From Pseudolabrys sp. (lineage in GTDB: Bacteria; Pseudomonadota; Alphaproteobacteria; Rhizobiales; Xanthobacteraceae), in assembly GCA_026125925.1 (NCBI GenBank), contig JAHCKF010000107.1:1-9577 (forward strand): a stretch of DNA of 9,577 bases, in the 5' to 3' direction. A model generated the notes under the pieces. It ran no database searches. It was not told the DNA's origin and saw only the letters and a list, made by a program, of their open reading frames with translations. Position numbers and translations under genes: made by a program. Of this stretch, positions 6,918-9,577 are shown in pieces. Each line of letters starts with the position of its first letter. Positions within the stretch are counted from its first letter, which is position 1.

Positions 6918-7006
6918 TGTCATGGCCGGGCTTGACCCGGCCATCCCGCTTAGTCGGGCACGATGCGTCCCTAAGCGGGATCACCGGGACAAGCCCGGTG
7001 ATGACA
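6918..7006. repeat. 89-base nested inverted-repeat element, alphaproteobacterial intergenic palindrome type
   Basis: Outer arms starting TGTCAT (6918) and ending ATGACA (7006) match each other as inverted copies over 25 bases with five differences. A perfect inner stem (6943-6952 with 6972-6981, ATCCCGCTTA) caps the structure over a 19-base loop. Each outer arm is also a palindrome by itself: GGCCGGG-5-CCCGGCC (6924-6942) and CACCGGG-5-CCCGGTG (6982-7000). The sequence resembles the short palindromic intergenic elements common in Bradyrhizobium and Rhodopseudomonas genomes. It occupies most of the 189-base gap between topA and rnr, starting 29 bases after the topA stop. RNA from topA would fold here, which could stabilise its 3' end or attenuate read-through to rnr. 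No U tract follows. Confidence 0.8.
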
Positions 7007-7034
7007 GATGAGAGAGCCGTGCGGGCGGAGGCTA

Positions 7035-9577
7035 TTACTCCGCCGCCGTGATCTTCTTGCTGGTCTTGCCGGCCGGCTTCTTCGGCTTGGCGGCGGGTTT
7101 CGCCGCCGGCTTCTTGCGGGCCGCCGGAGCCTTGGCTGGAGCCTTGGCCGCAGCCTTGGCTTTCACCGCCGGCTTGTCCTCGGCGGGTTCAGCCTTGGCG
7201 GTCTTGCCCTTCGCCGCCTTGGCCTTCTTGGCGGCGCGCGGCGAATTGCCGAGCGCGGCGGCTCTGGCGTCGAGCAGCACGACCGCCTCGTCGAGGGTGA
7301 TGGTGTCCGGCGTCTTGTCGGCCGGCAGCGTGGCGTTGACGCCGTTGTTCGACACGTAAGCGCCGAAGCGGCCGTTCTTGACGACGATCGGTCCGCCCTT
7401 GTCGGGATGCTCGCCGAGCGTCTTGCCCGGCGCGGGGCCGAAGCGGCGGCCCTTCTTCGGATTGGCGATCTTCTCGGCGATCAGATGCATCGCGCGATTG
7501 AGGCCGATGGTCAGGACGTCGTCGCCTTCCTCGAGCGAGGCGTAGGTCTTGTCGTGCTTGACGTAGGGACCGAAGCGGCCGACGCCGGCGAGGATCGGCT
7601 GGCCGTCTTCCGGCGAAATGCCGACTTCACGCGGCAGCGACAAAACGGCGAGCGCCTGCTCGAGCGTGACGTCATCGGCGGAGATGCCCTTGGGCAGCGA
7701 CGCGCGCTTGGGCTTGACCGGCTCCGGCGCGTCCGGGTCTTTCTTTTCGCCCTTCTTGCGCTTGGGCGCCTTGATCTCTTCGCCGAGCTGCAAATAGGTG
7801 CCGAAGCGGCCGCCGCGGATCGTGACGTCGAGACCGGTTTCCGGATCCTGGCCGAGCACGCGGGTCGCCTGCGCGCTGGCGGCGCCGGGCGTCATCTGCC
7901 GGGTGTAGTTGCATTCCGGATAGTTCGAGCAGCCGATGAAGGCGCCGAAGCGGCCCACCTTCAGTGAGAGCTGGCCGTTGCCGCACTGCGGACATTCGCG
8001 CGCGGGATGACCGTCGGCGCGCGGCGGGAAGATGTGCGGCTCCAGCAAATCGTTGAGCGCGTCCAGCACCTGCGTGATGCGGACTTCCTTGATCTCGTTG
8101 ACGGCGCCGATGAAGTCGACCCAGAAATCCTCCAGCACCTTCTTCCAGGCGATCTCGTTGTTCGAGATCCTGTCGAGCTGCTCTTCGAGCGAGGCGGTGA
8201 AGTCGTACTCGACATATTTATGGAAGAAGCTCTCGAGGAAGCCGACGACGACGCGGCCCTTGTCCTCGGGGATCAGGCGCTTCTTGTCGATGCGCACATA
8301 GCCGCGGTCCTGCAGCACTTGCAGGATCGAGGCGTAAGTGGAGGGCCGGCCGATGCCGAGCTCTTCCATGCGCTTGACCAGTGCGGCTTCCGAGAAGCGC
8401 GGCGGCGGCTCGGTGAAATGCTGCGCGGCTTCGATGGCCTGCTTCGCGAGCGCTTCCTTCTCGCTCATCGCCGGCAGGCGCTTTGACTCATCGTCGTCGG
8501 AGGTGTCGTCCTGGCCTTCCTGATAGAGCGTCAGGAAGCCGTCGAACTTCACCACCTGGCCGGAGGCGCGGAGCTCAGCGACGCGCGAGCCGTTCTTCGC
8601 CACGATATCGACGGTGGTGCGCTCCAGTTCCGCAGACTCCATCTGCGAAGCGACGGCGCGATTCCAGATCAGTTCGTAGAGCCGGGCCTGATCGCGGTCG
8701 ACGTATTTGGCGACTTCCTGCGGCGTGCGGGAAGCCGACGTCGGGCGCACGGCTTCGTGCGCTTCCTGGGCATTCTTCGACTTGTTTTGATAGGTGCGGG
8801 GCGCGCCCGGCACATACTCCTTGCCGTAGTTCTTGCCGATCATCGAGCGGATGTCGGTGATCGCCTCCGGCGCCATGTCGATGCCGTCGGTACGCATATA
8901 GGTGATGAGACCGACGGTCTCGCCGCCGATGTCGGTGCCTTCATAAAGGCGCTGCGCGAGGCGCATGGTGATCGCCGGGGCGAAGCCGAGCTTGCGGCTC
9001 GCTTCCTGCTGCATGGTCGAGGTGGTGAAGGGCGGCGGCGGATTGCGCCGTGCCGGCTTGGCCTCGACCGAGGTCACGGTGAAAGACGCGCCCTCGAGCA
9101 TGGTCTTGAGGTCGGTCGCCTGGACGCCGGTGCCGATGTCGAGACGCTGCAGCTTGTTGCCGTCGGCGCCGACAAGGCGGGCGTCGAACTCGTCGCCGCG
9201 CGGCGTCTTCAGCTTGGCGACGATCGACCAGTATTCACGGGCGACGAACTTCTCGATCTCCAGTTCGCGGTCGCAGACGAGACGCAGCGCCACCGACTGC
9301 ACGCGGCCGGCCGAGCGGGCGCCGGGCAGCTTGCGCCACAGCACGGGAGAGAGGGTAAAGCCGACGAGGTAATCGAGCGCGCGGCGGGCGAGATAGGCAT
9401 CGACCAGCGCGGTGTCGATCTCGCGCGGCTTCTTCATCGCCTCGGTGACCGACTGCTTGGTGATGGCGTTGAAGACGACGCGTTCGACCTTCTGGCCCTT
9501 GAGGGCGTTCTTCTCGTTCAGCGCCTCGAGCACGTGCCACGAGATGGCTTCGCCTTCGCGGTCAGGGTCGGTCGCCA
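7035..9577 (-). CDS. topA: DNA topoisomerase I (type IA), 5'-partial
   Basis: Relaxes negatively supercoiled DNA by cutting and rejoining one strand. About 846 residues are visible and the N-terminus lies beyond the right edge. The first visible residues are the TOPRIM motif DPDREGE (codons 9549-9569), whose acidic residues bind magnesium. The catalytic tyrosine is in ITYMRTDG (codon 8898-8900), about 222 residues later, close to the spacing in E. coli (111 to 319). A four-cysteine zinc ribbon follows, CPQC and then CSNYPEC (about 7910-8000), then three C-terminal Toprim repeats marked by GRFGTY, GRFGPY and GRFGAY (near 7800, 7570 and 7360). The last 65 or so residues (7038-7240) are almost only Lys, Ala and Pro, like a histone H1 tail, and probably bind DNA. 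It lies upstream of rnr on the same strand with 189 bases between. The GTG at 9533 is internal. The call is certain. Confidence 0.97.
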   Translation of the reverse strand, partial: ATDPDREGEAISWHVLEALNEKNALKGQKVERVVFNAITKQSVTEAMKKPREIDTALVDAYLARRALDYLVGFTLSPVLWRKLPGARSAGRVQSVALRLVCDRELEIEKFVAREYWSIVAKLKTPRGDEFDARLVGADGNKLQRLDIGTGVQATDLKTMLEGASFTVTSVEAKPARRNPPPPFTTSTMQQEASRKLGFAPAITMRLAQRLYEGTDIGGETVGLITYMRTDGIDMAPEAITDIRSMIGKNYGKEYVPGAPRTYQNKSKNAQEAHEAVRPTSASRTPQEVAKYVDRDQARLYELIWNRAVASQMESAELERTTVDIVAKNGSRVAELRASGQVVKFDGFLTLYQEGQDDTSDDDESKRLPAMSEKEALAKQAIEAAQHFTEPPPRFSEAALVKRMEELGIGRPSTYASILQVLQDRGYVRIDKKRLIPEDKGRVVVGFLESFFHKYVEYDFTASLEEQLDRISNNEIAWKKVLEDFWVDFIGAVNEIKEVRITQVLDALNDLLEPHIFPPRADGHPARECPQCGNGQLSLKVGRFGAFIGCSNYPECNYTRQMTPGAASAQATRVLGQDPETGLDVTIRGGRFGTYLQLGEEIKAPKRKKGEKKDPDAPEPVKPKRASLPKGISADDVTLEQALAVLSLPREVGISPEDGQPILAGVGRFGPYVKHDKTYASLEEGDDVLTIGLNRAMHLIAEKIANPKKGRRFGPAPGKTLGEHPDKGGPIVVKNGRFGAYVSNNGVNATLPADKTPDTITLDEAVVLLDARAAALGNSPRAAKKAKAAKGKTAKAEPAEDKPAVKAKAAAKAPAKAPAARKKPAAKPAAKPKKPAGKTSKKITAAE

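Noticed and set aside
6918..7006. Intrinsic terminator for topA
   Set aside because: The hairpin is strong, but on the minus strand it is not followed by a run of T, so it is listed as a repeat element instead.
7008..7967. Plus-strand frame (319 codons) opposite the 3' part of topA
   Set aside because: It is the complement of the Lys/Ala-rich tail and Toprim repeats of topA; its Leu/Arg/Gly-rich start is the mirror of that bias.

Overview
The window looks like chromosomal DNA of an alphaproteobacterium, most likely a member of the Hyphomicrobiales near Bradyrhizobium, Rhodopseudomonas or Pseudolabrys. The basis is the GC-rich coding DNA, the protein styles (PAS-PAS chemoreceptor with the signalling tip typical of that group, RNase R and topoisomerase I with long basic tails) and an intergenic palindromic element of the kind scattered through these genomes. 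This placement is inferred from recognition, not from a search.

Left part (1-1568, + strand): the 3' portion of a methyl-accepting chemotaxis protein gene that enters from outside the window. It has tandem PAS domains, a HAMP-like segment and the hairpin tip that binds the CheA/CheW array. It is broken by a 5-base deletion at about 488-491, and both arms of its signalling hairpin look much shorter than usual. I call it a pseudogene, or a sequencing or assembly error.

Middle part (1574-3533, - strand): an MSOX/MTOX-type flavin oxidase gene (solA-like) lies 33 bases downstream of a gene for an exported DsrE-family protein, probably as one transcript. Next comes rpmG (ribosomal protein L33, only 55 residues), with its own likely promoter and a clear rho-independent terminator.

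Right part (3664-9577, - strand): a Nudix hydrolase gene follows rnr (RNase R) after 14 bases, so the two are probably co-transcribed. Upstream of rnr is an 89-base inverted-repeat element and then topA (DNA topoisomerase I), whose 5' end runs off the window in the middle of the TOPRIM motif. Gene order in the direction of transcription is topA - rnr - nudix - rpmG - dsrE-like - solA-like, and the chemoreceptor remnant converges on the end of solA.

Most of the window is housekeeping: DNA supercoiling, RNA decay, nucleotide or CoA-derivative hydrolysis and translation. I found no CRISPR array, tRNA, rRNA, insertion sequence, phage gene or defence system, and no convincing new multi-gene system. 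The points worth a second look are the multiply damaged chemoreceptor, the nested palindrome between topA and rnr, the unusual start region of rnr, and the pairing of the DsrE-like and flavin oxidase genes.
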